A stretch of DNA of 64,000 nucleotides from Burkholderiales bacterium (lineage in GTDB: Bacteria; Pseudomonadota; Gammaproteobacteria; Burkholderiales; Burkholderiaceae_F). The notes below the pieces were generated by a model. It did not search any database, was not told the origin of the DNA, and was given only the letters and a program-made list of their open reading frames with translations. This document shows positions 8,619 to 18,925 of the stretch, piece by piece. The stretch is taken from contig JADJWR010000003.1 of assembly GCA_016716275.1 (NCBI GenBank), forward strand, positions 1,116,001-1,180,000. The letters run 5' to 3'. The translations under genes were made by a program, and so were the position numbers. Position 1 is the first letter of the stretch, and each line of letters starts with the position of its first letter.

Positions 8619-10489
<1,871 letters not shown>

Positions 10490-10490
<1 letters not shown>

Positions 10491-11053
10491 CAGTGTTCCT
10501 GCATCCCCGCCTCGTCGCCGGCCAGGTAGGCGGCAAGTTCGTCGCGGAAGCGGTCGATGAAGTGCAGCTGGCGAACGCCGGCGGCGGCCTCCGCATAGTC
10601 GTGCCGCTCGTCGAGCGCGCTGGCAACGCGCTCCAGCACCTCGTCGCGCCGCGCCTCGACTTCGCGCGCCAGCGCCTGCGCCCCGGCGCCGTCGCCACCG
10701 CGCACCTCGTCGAGCGCCTCGCGCCACTGCATCTGCTGCATCAGGAACGCCGCCGGCATCGCGGTGTTGGATTCGGCCTCGATCGGCTGCCCGTGCCGCT
10801 CGCACAGGTAGGCCGCGCGCGCCAAAGGCGAGCGCAGCGTGCGGAACGCCTCGTTGGCACGCGCCGCCCATTGCATCGCCACCCGTCGCTCGGCCGCCCC
10901 CGCCGCGGCGAAGCGGTCGGGATGGACCTGCCCCTGCACGCGCCGGTAGGCCTGCTCCAGCGACACCTCGTCGATGGCGAAGCGCGGCGGCAGGTCGAAC
11001 AGCGCGAAGTGGTCGTGGCGAGGGTCGGTCACGGGGGCGTGCCTGGCAGGCAA
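10490..11053 (-). CDS. hscB: HscB, J-domain co-chaperone
   Basis: 187 residues, slightly longer than the usual 170-175. The N-terminal J domain opens with HFALFDLPPRFAIDEVSLEQAYRR and carries the HPD triad (VHPDRF) that stimulates the HscA ATPase. The C-terminal three-helix bundle (MQQMQWREALDEV to FRDELAAYLAG) is the IscU-binding part. HscB delivers IscU to HscA. It overlaps hscA by one base at the stop/start junction. The first dozen residues before HFALFDLP are not conserved, so an internal start is possible, but no better start is visible. Confidence 0.94.
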
Positions 11054-11096
11054 TCCGGCGACGGCGGGCTGTTGCGCCGCAGCCGCGGTGGCGGGA

Positions 11097-11420
11097 TCAG
11101 ACGCGGAACGATTCGCCGCAGCCGCAGCGGTCCTTTTCCCGCGGATTGTTGAAGCGGAAACCCTCGCTCAGTCCCTCGCGCACGAAGTCCAGCTCGGTGC
11201 CGTCCAGGTAAGCGAGGCTCTTCGGGTCGATCAGGATCCGCACGCCGTGGCTCTCGAACTCCTGGTCCTCCGGATTGGGCGCATCCGCGTACTCGAGCTT
11301 GTAGGCCATGCCCGAGCAGCCGGTGGTGCGGACCCCGAGCCGCACGCCGATGCCCTTGCCGCGGCGGGCAAGGAACCCGGCCACGTGCCGGGCGGCGCGT
11401 TCGGTCATCGTGACGGCCAT
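11097..11420 (-). CDS. iscA: IscA, A-type Fe-S carrier protein
   Basis: 107 residues, full length. The three cluster-binding cysteines are in place: one in TGCSGM and two in the C-terminal CGCGESF. The family fold is visible from MTERAARHV to IDPKSLAYLDGTELDFV, including the FNNP turn. A-type carriers accept clusters from IscU and pass [4Fe-4S] clusters to targets. It lies 27 bases after iscU and 43 before hscB, in the usual operon position. Confidence 0.95.
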   Translation of the reverse strand: MAVTMTERAARHVAGFLARRGKGIGVRLGVRTTGCSGMAYKLEYADAPNPEDQEFESHGVRILIDPKSLAYLDGTELDFVREGLSEGFRFNNPREKDRCGCGESFRV

Positions 11421-11447
11421 GACGGTCTCCCTCCTTTGCCTTGCCTG

Positions 11448-11852
11448 TCAGGCGGCCTTCGGCTGCGCCGCCGCGACGTGCTTGTTGCGGTAGTCCTCGA
11501 CCGCCGCCTTGATGGCGTCCTCGGCCAGGATCGAGCAGTGGATCTTCACCGGCGGCAGCGCCAGCTCCTCGGCGATCTGCGTGTTCTTGATCGTCGCCGC
11601 CTCGTCGAGGGTCTTGCCCTTGACCCACTCGGTGACCAGCGAGCTGGAGGCGATCGCCGAGCCGCAGCCGTAGGTCTTGAAGCGGGCGTCCTCGATCACG
11701 CCGTCGGCGCCGACCTTGATCTGCAGCTTCATCACGTCGCCGCAGGCCGGCGCGCCGACCATGCCGGTGCCGATCGCCTCGTCGTTCTTGTCGAACGATC
11801 CGACGTTGCGCGGGTTCTCGTAGTGATCGATGACCTTGTCGCTGTATGCCAT
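11448..11852 (-). CDS. iscU: IscU, Fe-S cluster scaffold
   Basis: 134 residues. Begins MAYSDKVIDHYENPRNVGSFD and has the three scaffold cysteines in APACGDVMKLQ, TYGCGSAIASSS and KIHCSILAEDAI, plus the chaperone recognition segment LPPVK at the HscA-binding site. IscU is where IscS-derived sulfur and iron are assembled into a [2Fe-2S] cluster. The spacing of 25 bases after iscS is typical. A short Ala/Lys/Gln tail (HVAAAQPKAA) is the only unconserved part. Confidence 0.97.
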   Translation of the reverse strand: MAYSDKVIDHYENPRNVGSFDKNDEAIGTGMVGAPACGDVMKLQIKVGADGVIEDARFKTYGCGSAIASSSLVTEWVKGKTLDEAATIKNTQIAEELALPPVKIHCSILAEDAIKAAVEDYRNKHVAAAQPKAA

Positions 11853-11877
11853 GTCGTGTTCTCCGTTTGCGTGCGCT

Positions 11878-13089
11878 CTAGTGGGCGGCCCACTGAACGG
11901 TGGCGAGGTCGATTCCTTCCTTGTGCATTTCCCACAGCGGCGACAGGTCGCGCAGCTTGCCGACCTTGCGCTTGATGAGATCGACCGCGAAGTCGATCTC
12001 CTCGACCGTGGTGAAACGGCCGATCGAGAAGCGGATCGAACTGTGCGCCAGCTCGTCGCTGCGGCCGAGCGCGCGCAGCACGTACGACGGCTCCAGGCTC
12101 GCCGAGGTGCAGGCCGAGCCGGACGACACGGCGATGTCCTTGATCGCCATGATCAGGCTCTCGCCCTCGACGAAGTTGAAGCTCATGTTCAGGTTGTGCG
12201 GCACGCGCTGCTCGAGGTCGCCGTTGACGTAGACCTCCTCGATCTCCGACAGGCCCTTGAGCAGCCTGTCGCGCAGCATGCGCACGCGCTCGCACTCGAC
12301 GCCCATCTCCTCCTCCCGCGCGATGCGGAAGGCCTCGCCCATGCCGACGATCTGGTGCGTCGGCAGCGTGCCGGAGCGAAGCCCCCGCTCGTGGCCGCCG
12401 CCGTGCATCTGCGCCTCGAGCCGCACGCGCGGCTTGCGCCGCACGTACAGCGCACCGATGCCCTTCGGCCCGTAGGTCTTGTGCGCCGAGAACGACATCA
12501 GGTCGACCTTCAGCTGCGCCAGGTCGATCACCACCTTGCCGGTGGCCTGCGCCGCGTCGCAGTGAAAGACGATGCCGCGGCCACGGCAGATCTCGCCGAT
12601 GGCGGCGATGTCCTGGATCACGCCGATCTCGTTGTTGACGTACATCACCGACACCAGGATGGTGTCCGGCCGCAGCGCCGCCTTGAATGCCTCGAGGTCG
12701 AGCAGGCCATTGGGCAGCACGTCGAGGTAGGTGACCTCGAAGCCCTCGCGCTCGAGCTCGCGGGTCGTGTCGAGGGTGGCCTTGTGCTCGGTCTTCACGG
12801 TGACCAGGTGCCGGCCCTTTTCCCGGTAGAAGTGCGCCGCGCCCTTGATGGCGAGGTTGCTCGACTCGGTCGCGCCGGAGGTCCAGATGATCTCGCGCGG
12901 ATCGGCGTTGACGAGCTTCGCCACCTGCTCGCGCGCCTGTTCGACCGCCTGCTCCGCCTCCCAGCCGTACGAATGGCTGCGCGAGGCCGGGTTGCCGAAG
13001 TGCTCGCGCAGGTACGGCACCATCCTGTCGACCACGCGCGGGTCCACCGGCGTGGTGGCGGAGTAATCGAGATAGATCGGCAGTTGCAT
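11878..13089 (-). CDS. iscS: IscS, cysteine desulfurase
   Basis: 403 residues, standard length. Starts MQLPIYLDYSATTPVDPRVV. The PLP lysine is in SFSAHKTYGPKGIGALYVRR, preceded by the cofactor-contact segment FHCDAAQATGK. The mobile catalytic-Cys loop is SSGSACTSASLEPSYVLRALG. The C-terminus LSPLWEMHKEGIDLATVQWAAH is the IscU-docking end of group I desulfurases. It converts cysteine to alanine and passes persulfide sulfur to IscU and to tRNA thiolation. It sits 11 bases after iscR in the same transcript. Confidence 0.97.
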   Translation of the reverse strand: MQLPIYLDYSATTPVDPRVVDRMVPYLREHFGNPASRSHSYGWEAEQAVEQAREQVAKLVNADPREIIWTSGATESSNLAIKGAAHFYREKGRHLVTVKTEHKATLDTTRELEREGFEVTYLDVLPNGLLDLEAFKAALRPDTILVSVMYVNNEIGVIQDIAAIGEICRGRGIVFHCDAAQATGKVVIDLAQLKVDLMSFSAHKTYGPKGIGALYVRRKPRVRLEAQMHGGGHERGLRSGTLPTHQIVGMGEAFRIAREEEMGVECERVRMLRDRLLKGLSEIEEVYVNGDLEQRVPHNLNMSFNFVEGESLIMAIKDIAVSSGSACTSASLEPSYVLRALGRSDELAHSSIRFSIGRFTTVEEIDFAVDLIKRKVGKLRDLSPLWEMHKEGIDLATVQWAAH

Positions 13090-13100
13090 GGCGGGCGATC

Positions 13101-13616
13101 CTAGGTGAGCGTGGCGACCGGCTTGCCGGCCCTGCCGGCATCGGTGCGCTCGCGCAGGCCGCGATTATCCTGCAGCGTGCTGACGCCGGCGCCCTTGCGT
13201 GCCAGCCGCTCGCGCTGCTCGTCGACCAGCTGCTGCAGGGTGACCGAGTCGAGGTAATCGACCATCACCCGGTTCAGGTTGGCCCACAGGTCGTGGGTCA
13301 TGCAGCGCTCGTCGTTGTTGCTGCAGTTCTCCTTGCCGCCGCACTGCGTCGCGTCGAGCGGCTCGTCGACCGCGTAGATGACGTCGGCAACCGAGATCTC
13401 GCTCATCGGCCGGCCCATCGTGTAGCCGCCGCCCGGCCCGCGCGTGCTGGCCACCAGTTCGTGGCGGCGCAGCTTGCCGAAAAGCTGTTCGAGGTAGGAC
13501 AGCGAGATGTCCTGCCGCTGGCTGATCGATGCCAGCGTCACTGGCCCGTGATGCTGGCGCAGCCCCAGGTCGATCATGGCGGTCACCGCGAACCGCCCTT
13601 TGGTGGTCAAGCGCAT
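13101..13616 (-). CDS. iscR: IscR, Rrf2-family Fe-S-sensing repressor
   Basis: 171 residues. The N-terminal winged helix (MRLTTKGRFAVTAMIDLGL, LASISQRQDISLSYLEQLFGKLRRHELV, STRGPGGGYTMGRP) is followed by the cluster-binding segment CGGKENCSNNDERC, with three cysteines, and a nearby His. Holo-IscR represses its own operon; apo-IscR activates other genes. A strong ribosome site (AAAGGGGA) precedes the ATG. Two IscR-type palindromes lie across the promoter upstream. The C-terminal tail after about residue 150 is longer than in E. coli and not conserved. Confidence 0.96.
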   Translation of the reverse strand: MRLTTKGRFAVTAMIDLGLRQHHGPVTLASISQRQDISLSYLEQLFGKLRRHELVASTRGPGGGYTMGRPMSEISVADVIYAVDEPLDATQCGGKENCSNNDERCMTHDLWANLNRVMVDYLDSVTLQQLVDEQRERLARKGAGVSTLQDNRGLRERTDAGRAGKPVATLT

Positions 13617-13686
13617 CTTCAGTCCCCTTTCGGTCGATCGCGACCGATGGCCGCGTTGCTGCCTATGACCGCCACTGACAGCGATA

Positions 13687-13745
13687 AATTCCCGATCAAT
13701 ACGGTCGGGATTCTACCTGTTCCCGACTTTTTAGTCAACCTTAAC
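13687..13745 (-). promoter_or_regulatory. iscR promoter with two overlapping IscR-type operators
   Basis: On the minus strand a -35 TTGACT (13733-13738) and a -10 TAGAAT (13710-13715) are separated by 17 bases. The palindrome at 13687-13711 overlaps the -10 and resembles the type 1 IscR site: GAC and GTC half-sites around GTATT, which fits the RWWWY centre. A second palindrome at 13719-13745 (GACT-AAAA-AGTC) covers the -35 but its spacer is one base short. This is the arrangement of the E. coli iscR promoter, so autorepression by holo-IscR is expected. Confidence 0.7.
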
Positions 13746-13812
13746 GGGCCCGGCGACCCTCCTTCCGACGCGGCGGGGCCGGAACCCATGGGGGGTATGC
13801 GGATCGCGGACG

Positions 13813-13849
13813 AAGAAAACCGGCGCGTCCCGCCTCGGGTCGCGCCGGT
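13813..13849 (-). terminator. intrinsic terminator after the phosphatase gene
   Basis: A perfect 9-bp stem, ACCGGCGCG with CGCGCCGGT (13819-13827 and 13841-13849), around a 13-base loop is followed on the minus strand by a TTTTC tract. It lies 26 bases past the phosphatase stop codon and separates that gene from the isc promoter. Confidence 0.75.
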
Positions 13850-13874
13850 CATCGAGGGCAAGCCGGAACGCGGC

Positions 13875-14369
13875 CTACGCGGCCGCGTACATCGTCGCGC
13901 GGCGACGCACCACCTCGATCAGGCCCTGGCAGGCGTCCTCGACGTAGTCGAGCACCGTGTTGAAGCCCTCGGGCCCGCCGTAGTACGGGTCGGGCACGGT
14001 CGCCGCGTCGTGCTCGCCGGCGAAGCGCATCAGCAGGTGCAGCTTGTGCTTGAAGCTGCGCGGGCACTGCTGCTGCAGCAGCGACAGGTTCTCCCAGTCC
14101 ATCGCCAGGATCAGGTCGAACTCGCGGAAGTCGTCCTGCGTCACCTGCCTTGCCTTCAGGCTGCCCAGGTCGTAGCCGCGCTTCAGTGCCGCCTGCTGCG
14201 CGCGCAGGTCGGGCGCCTCGCCGACGTGGTAGGCGTGCGTGCCGGCGGAGGCGATCTGCACGCTGTCCTCGAGCCCCGCCTCGCGCACCATCTTGCGGAA
14301 AACCCCTTCCGCGGTCGGCGAACGGCAGATGTTGCCCATGCAAACGAAAAGTACCTTGGTCATGTCCAT
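13875..14369 (-). CDS. low-molecular-weight protein tyrosine phosphatase
   Basis: 164 residues. The phosphate loop C-x5-R is VCMGNICRSP at residues 9-18, and the general-acid Asp is in TVPDPYYGG. Family landmarks such as SAGTHAYHVGEAPD and DLILAMDWENL are present. The enzyme removes phosphate from tyrosine in bacterial proteins; partners here are unknown. The gene sits between uvrB and iscR on the same strand, a common betaproteobacterial order, but its own terminator separates it from the isc operon. Confidence 0.93.
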   Translation of the reverse strand: MDMTKVLFVCMGNICRSPTAEGVFRKMVREAGLEDSVQIASAGTHAYHVGEAPDLRAQQAALKRGYDLGSLKARQVTQDDFREFDLILAMDWENLSLLQQQCPRSFKHKLHLLMRFAGEHDAATVPDPYYGGPEGFNTVLDYVEDACQGLIEVVRRRATMYAAA

Positions 14370-14544
14370 CGCGCCTTTCTGGTTCGGGCCGGCGTATACG
14401 AGCCCGCATTTGACGGCGTCTGCCGATTGCTCAAGCGCCGTCCCGGTTCAGTTTCAGGAAATATCAACTACCCAATCACTGCTGCGTTGACCCCGCCGCT
14501 GCCTGCGTTGCAACAAAAGACCGCCCATGCCGGCAAGAGTTCAA

Positions 14545-16602
14545 TCAGGCCGCCTTCTGCCGCGGCACCAGCGGCACCACCTTGTCGGCCCCCGGCCCGC
14601 CGAAGACCTGCCCGCGCAGCGCCGCCAGCTGGTCGCGCACCCGCGCCGCCTTCTCGAACTCCAGGTTCCTGGCGTGCTCGAACATCAGCTTCTCCAGCCG
14701 CTTGATCTCGCGTGCCGCCTGCTTCTCGCCGATCGGCGCCGCCTCGACCGCCGCCGCGGCCGCCTCTTCGCGGCGCGCCGAGGCGTCGAACACGCCGTCG
14801 ATCAGTTCCTTGACGTCCTTGCGCACGCCGCGCGGCTCGATGCCGTGCACGCGGTTGAACTCGACCTGCCTGGCCCGCCGGCGGTCCATCTCGGCCATCG
14901 CCCGCCGCATCGAATCGGTGACCACGTCGGCGTACATGATCGCCGTGCCGTTCAGGTTCCGCGCCGCCCGGCCGACCGTCTGGATCAGCGAGCGCTCCGA
15001 GCGCAGGAAACCCTCCTTGTCGGCGTCGAGGATCGCCACCAGCGACACCTCGGGCAGGTCCAGCCCTTCGCGCAGCAGGTTGATGCCAACCAGCACGTCG
15101 AACACGCCGGCGCGCAGGTCGCGGATGATCTCGACCCGCTCCACCGTGTCGACGTCGGAGTGCAGGTAGCGGACCCGGACGCCGTGCTCGGCGAGGAACG
15201 CGGTCAGGTCCTCGGCCATCCGCTTGGTCAGCGTGGTGATCAGCACCCGTTCCGCGACCGCCACCCGCCGGCCGATCTCGGCCAGCACGTCGTCGACCTG
15301 GGTGCGCGCCGGCCGCACCTCGACCTGCGGGTCGATGAGCCCGGTCGGCCGCACCACCTGCTCGACCACCTGCGACGAGCGCTGCAGCTCGAAGTCCGCC
15401 GGCGTCGCCGAAACGAAGACGCAGCGCCGCATCTTGCGTTCGAACTCGTCGAAGCGCAGCGGCCGGTTGTCCAGCGCGGAGGGCAGGCGGAAGCCGTAAT
15501 CGACCAGCGTTTCCTTGCGCGAACGGTCGCCGCGGTACATGCCGCCGAGCTGCGGGATGGTCACGTGCGACTCGTCGATGATCATCAGCGCGTCGGCCGG
15601 CAGGTAGTCGATCAGCGTCGGCGGCGGCTCGCCCGGCGCGGCGCCCGACAGGTGCCGGGTGTAGTTCTCGATGCCCTTGCAGAAACCCAGTTCGCCGAGC
15701 ATCTCCAGGTCGAAGCGGGTGCGGCTCTCCAGCCGCTGCGCCTCGACCAGCTTGCCGGCAGCGAACAGCTCCTCGAGCCGCTGCTTCAGCTCGACCTTGA
15801 TCGTCTCGATCGCGGCGAGCACCGTCTGCCGCGGCGTCACGTAGTGCGACGACGGGTAGACCGTGAAGCGCGGCACCTTCTGCCGCACGCGGCCGGTCAG
15901 CGGGTCGAACAGCTGGATCGAATCGACCTCGTCGTCGAACAGTTCCACCCGCACCGCGATCTCGGCGTGCTCGGCCGGGAAGATGTCGATCGTGTCGCCG
16001 CGCACGCGGAAGGTGCCGCGGGCGAACTCGGTCTCGTTGCGCCGGTACTGCATCGCGGTGAGCCGGGCGATGATGTCGCGCTGGCCGAGCCGGTCGCCGT
16101 GGCGCAGCACCAGGATCATCGCGTGGTAGTCGCCCGGGTTGCCGATGCCGTAGATCGCCGAGACGGTGGCCACGATCACCGTGTCGCGCCGCTCGAGCAG
16201 CGACTTGGTCGCCGACAGCCGCATCTGCTCGATGTGCTCGTTGATGCTCGAGTCCTTCTCGATGTACAGGTCGCGCGATGGAACGTACGCCTCGGGCTGG
16301 TAGTAGTCGTAGTAGGAGACGAAGTACTCGACCGCGTTGTCGGGGAAGAACTCCCGCATCTCGGCGTAAAGCTGCGCTGCCAGCGTCTTGTTGGGCGCCA
16401 GCACCAGGGTCGGCGACCCGATGGCGGCAATCACGTTGGCCATCGTGTAGGTCTTGCCCGACCCGGTGACGCCGAGCAGCGTCTGGCAGACCAGGCCGTC
16501 GTTCAGCCCGCCGATGAGGCGCTCGATCGCCTGCGGCTGGTCGCCCGCCGGGGCGAACGGCTGCGCAAGGCGGAACGGTGACTGGGGATTGACCTGGAGC
16601 AC
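14545..16602 (-). CDS. uvrB: UvrB, excinuclease ABC subunit B
   Basis: 685 residues, normal length. The Walker A motif is LLGVTGSGKTYTMANV, the beta-hairpin region YFVSYYDYYQPEAYVPSRDLYIEKD, the helicase DEAD-type box IIDESHVT, and the C-terminal helicase motifs VGINLLREGLDLPEVSLVAILDADKEGFLRS and QTVGRAARN. The UVR domain (REIKRLEKLMFEHARNLEFEKAARVRDQL) binds UvrC. UvrB verifies DNA damage handed over by UvrA and recruits UvrC for incision. No clear LexA box was found in the 338-base upstream region shared with the divergent aminotransferase gene. Confidence 0.97.
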   Translation of the reverse strand: MLQVNPQSPFRLAQPFAPAGDQPQAIERLIGGLNDGLVCQTLLGVTGSGKTYTMANVIAAIGSPTLVLAPNKTLAAQLYAEMREFFPDNAVEYFVSYYDYYQPEAYVPSRDLYIEKDSSINEHIEQMRLSATKSLLERRDTVIVATVSAIYGIGNPGDYHAMILVLRHGDRLGQRDIIARLTAMQYRRNETEFARGTFRVRGDTIDIFPAEHAEIAVRVELFDDEVDSIQLFDPLTGRVRQKVPRFTVYPSSHYVTPRQTVLAAIETIKVELKQRLEELFAAGKLVEAQRLESRTRFDLEMLGELGFCKGIENYTRHLSGAAPGEPPPTLIDYLPADALMIIDESHVTIPQLGGMYRGDRSRKETLVDYGFRLPSALDNRPLRFDEFERKMRRCVFVSATPADFELQRSSQVVEQVVRPTGLIDPQVEVRPARTQVDDVLAEIGRRVAVAERVLITTLTKRMAEDLTAFLAEHGVRVRYLHSDVDTVERVEIIRDLRAGVFDVLVGINLLREGLDLPEVSLVAILDADKEGFLRSERSLIQTVGRAARNLNGTAIMYADVVTDSMRRAMAEMDRRRARQVEFNRVHGIEPRGVRKDVKELIDGVFDASARREEAAAAAVEAAPIGEKQAAREIKRLEKLMFEHARNLEFEKAARVRDQLAALRGQVFGGPGADKVVPLVPRQKAA

Positions 16603-16940
16603 GTCGATTTTTGCGCTGCAATAGGCGCTGGCAAGTCGCGGAGTTTAGTGGCGACGATCGAAAAAACCTAGCCCCCGACTTGGGCAGTCGACTCTACCTG
16701 CCCTATAAATTTCAGATAGTTACAAGTGGATCGCCGGAATGTCCTCCGCCGGCCGCGTTTTTTCATCAGCGGCGAACCGAAGGCCACGCAAGCCGCGTCG
16801 CACCAAAGCCGGCGAAGCGCCCGGGACCGGAAAAGGCGAACCCCCCCGTGTAGACTGTGCTGCGTTGCGAAGTCGGCATTTTCAGCGCATCTTTATCATC
16901 ACAAACTACGTGAACTAACAAGCGTAAGCTCAATATTTAT

Positions 16941-18152
16941 ATGATGAAAACATCTCCATTCGAGAGCGTTGAGCTGGCACCGCGCGATCCCATCCTCGGG
17001 CTGACCGAGACCTTTGCCGCCGATACCCGCCCCACCAAGGTCAACCTCGGTGTCGGGGTGTACTGCGACGACCAGGGCAAGGTTCCGCTGCTGCGCGCGG
17101 TCCGCGAGGCCGAGCGGGCGCGGGTGGACGCTGGCGTGCCGCGGAGCTACCTGCCGATCGAAGGGCTGGCTGCCTACGATGCTGCGGTGCAGAAGATCCT
17201 CTTCGGCGCCGATTCGCCGCTGATTGCCGCCGGCCGACTAGTGACGGCGCAGGCGCTCGGCGGAACCGGCGCCCTGAAGATCGGCGCCGATTTCCTGAAG
17301 CGGATCAACCCGGGTGCGAAGGTGCTGATCAGCGACCCGAGCTGGGAGAACCATCGGGCGCTGTTCGAGGGCGCCGGCTTCCAGGTCGCGGCCTACCCCT
17401 ATTACGACCCGGCGACGCACGGCCTGGACTTCGCCGGCATGTGTGCCGCGCTGCGCGCCGCGCCGGCCGGAACGATCGTCGCCCTGCATGCCTGCTGCCA
17501 CAACCCGACCGGCGTCGACCTAACCGCGGCGCAGTGGCAGGAAGTCGCGCAGATCCTCAAGTCGCAGCGCCTGGTGGCGATGCTCGACATCGCCTACCAG
17601 GGCTTTGCCGAGGGCGTCGATGCCGACGCCTCGGCGGTGCGGCTGCTCGCCGGCGAGGGCCTGTCGTTCTTCGTCGCCAGTTCGTTTTCCAAGTCGTTCT
17701 CGCTCTACGGCGAGCGGGTCGGCGCGCTGACCATCGTCACCGGCAGCCGCGACGAGTCGGCGCGGGTGCTCAGCCAGTTGAAGCGGGTGATCCGCACCAA
17801 CTACTCGAACCCGCCGACGCACGGCGGCAGCATCGTCGCCGCGATACTCGCCGACCCGAAACTGCGCGCGCAGTGGGAGGACGAGCTGGCGGAGATGCGC
17901 AACCGCATCAAGGCAATGCGCCAGGCACTGGTCGACGGCATGAAGGCGCGCGGCGTCAAGCGCGACCTCTCCTACGTGCTGAAGCAGAACGGCATGTTCT
18001 CCTACTCCGGGCTGACCCCCGCCCAGGTCGACCGCCTGCGCGACGAGTTCGGCATCTACGCCGTCGCGACCGGGCGCATCTGCGTCGCCGCGCTGAACAG
18101 CAAGAACATCGACTACGTCTGCGACGCGCTTGCCAAGGTGGTCGGCGACTGA
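16941..18152 (+). CDS. aromatic/aspartate aminotransferase (class I, PLP)
   Basis: 403 residues. N-terminal ELAPRDPILGLTETF and VNLGVGVYCDDQGKVPLL are signatures of the AspC/TyrB subgroup (Ia). The cofactor-contact segment is CCHNPTGVDLT, the Schiff-base Lys lies in ASSFSKSFSLYGERVGAL, and the substrate-carboxylate Arg in YAVATGRICVAALN. It transfers amino groups between aspartate or aromatic amino acids and 2-oxoglutarate; sequence alone does not tell AspC from TyrB. The start is preceded by an AT-rich leader; ATG at 16944 is an equally possible start. It diverges from uvrB. Confidence 0.93.
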   Translation: MMKTSPFESVELAPRDPILGLTETFAADTRPTKVNLGVGVYCDDQGKVPLLRAVREAERARVDAGVPRSYLPIEGLAAYDAAVQKILFGADSPLIAAGRLVTAQALGGTGALKIGADFLKRINPGAKVLISDPSWENHRALFEGAGFQVAAYPYYDPATHGLDFAGMCAALRAAPAGTIVALHACCHNPTGVDLTAAQWQEVAQILKSQRLVAMLDIAYQGFAEGVDADASAVRLLAGEGLSFFVASSFSKSFSLYGERVGALTIVTGSRDESARVLSQLKRVIRTNYSNPPTHGGSIVAAILADPKLRAQWEDELAEMRNRIKAMRQALVDGMKARGVKRDLSYVLKQNGMFSYSGLTPAQVDRLRDEFGIYAVATGRICVAALNSKNIDYVCDALAKVVGD

Positions 18153-18160
18153 CAGCGCCG

Positions 18161-18188
18161 TTGTCCGGGCATCGCGAATCGATATAAT
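18161..18188 (+). promoter_or_regulatory. promoter of tRNA-Asn
   Basis: A -35-like TTGTCC (18161-18166) and a consensus -10 TATAAT (18183-18188) are 16 bases apart, with the tRNA 5' end 13 bases downstream. It begins just after the aminotransferase stop codon, so the tRNA is transcribed independently. Confidence 0.7.
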
Positions 18189-18200
18189 CGCGGGCTCTTT

Positions 18201-18276
18201 TCCCCGATAGCTCAGTCGGTAGAGCGACGGACTGTTAATCCGCAGGTCCCTGGTTCGAGTCCAGGTCGGGGAGCCA
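18201..18276 (+). tRNA. tRNA-Asn (anticodon GTT)
   Basis: 76 bases including an encoded CCA. Acceptor stem TCCCCGA pairs with TCGGGGA; D arm GCTC..GAGC; anticodon stem-loop CGGACTGTTAATCCG with anticodon GTT; T arm CCTGG TTCGAGT CCAGG. The 3' half of tRNA genes is a common attachment site for integrases, and accessory DNA begins immediately after this gene. Confidence 0.96.
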
Positions 18277-18334
18277 GTTGAATCAGGGGGTTGCGACCGA
18301 GCGGCGCGGCCCCTATTCCCTTCCGGCGGTGATA

Positions 18335-18410
18335 CGCGGATGAAAAGTCCGCGGGTCCCCTCCGTCTCGGGCGGGGTCGGCGGACGGATGGTCCGCGGGT
18401 CCCTCCATCC
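18335..18410. repeat. REP-like palindromic repeat pair, copies 1 and 2
   Basis: Copy 1 (18335-18363) and copy 2 (18381-18410) share the core TCCGCGGGTCCC-CTCC. Copy 1 can fold as GCGGA - 7-base loop - TCCGC; copy 2 as GCGGAC - short loop - GTCCGC. They lie about 60-100 bases after the tRNA-Asn and are matched by copies 3 and 4 at 18851-18925. Short palindromic units in pairs resemble REP/BIME elements; function unknown. Confidence 0.6.
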
Positions 18411-18504
18411 GGGGCGCGCCGCGACGCGCCCCCCACCGCAAGCACACCCTGCCGACGCGGCGACCGCGGCGCCGGCGCGTGCATCCACTCTCTGGAGACC
18501 GACC

Positions 18505-18801
18505 ATGGACATCGACCTGACTTCCCCTCCCCTGCCCGAGTCCCTGACACTGTCGGCGGGCATCGACTGGGCCAGCGAGTGCGCCGGCGAAGTGCAGGCA
18601 AAGGCCGAGGTCGACTTCGCCCTCGCGTCCCTGCTCGACAACGAGGTCGCGAGGCTCGACGGCGAGTCGGCGGCGAACGCGCCGCTGATCCGGGCCCTGG
18701 TGTCGGCCCTGATCGAGCGCATGGAGGACCGGTCGACGATCGCGCTGATGTCGGCGGGCCTGGCGCAGCTGCGCGGCCGGGCGGCCGCTGAGGCCGCGTA
18801 G
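18505..18801 (+). CDS. small acidic hypothetical protein
   Basis: 98 residues from the ATG at 18505, preceded by a TCTGGAGA ribosome site at a good distance. The protein is acidic and helical (MDIDLTSPPLPESLTLSAGIDWASECAGEVQ..., ending LAQLRGRAAAEAA). No known domain recognised. Its GC-rich codon use matches the island backbone. It is bracketed on both sides by REP-like repeats. Confidence 0.5.
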   Translation: MDIDLTSPPLPESLTLSAGIDWASECAGEVQAKAEVDFALASLLDNEVARLDGESAANAPLIRALVSALIERMEDRSTIALMSAGLAQLRGRAAAEAA

Positions 18802-18850
18802 CCGGCCGCGCGGGGCGGCTCGGCCGCTCTTGCGTTGCGGCGGGGACCAT

Positions 18851-18925
18851 CGGATGAAAAGTCCGCGGGTCCCTCCATCGGCGGCGAGGCGTCGGCTGCT
18901 GGATGGACCGCGGGTCGGTGCATCG
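18851..18925. repeat. REP-like palindromic repeat pair, copies 3 and 4
   Basis: Copy 3 (18851-18880) matches copy 1 almost exactly over CGGATGAAAAGTCCGCGGG and continues TCCCTCCAT like copy 2. Copy 4 (18901-18925) is a diverged GGATGGACCGCGGGT unit. The same two-unit spacing as at 18335-18410 suggests a duplicated pair flanking the small gene between them. Confidence 0.55.

Noticed and set aside
16603..16940. LexA/SOS box upstream of uvrB
   Set aside because: A CTG...CAG pair exists near 16700 but its spacing is 12 bases rather than 10, and the flanks do not match.
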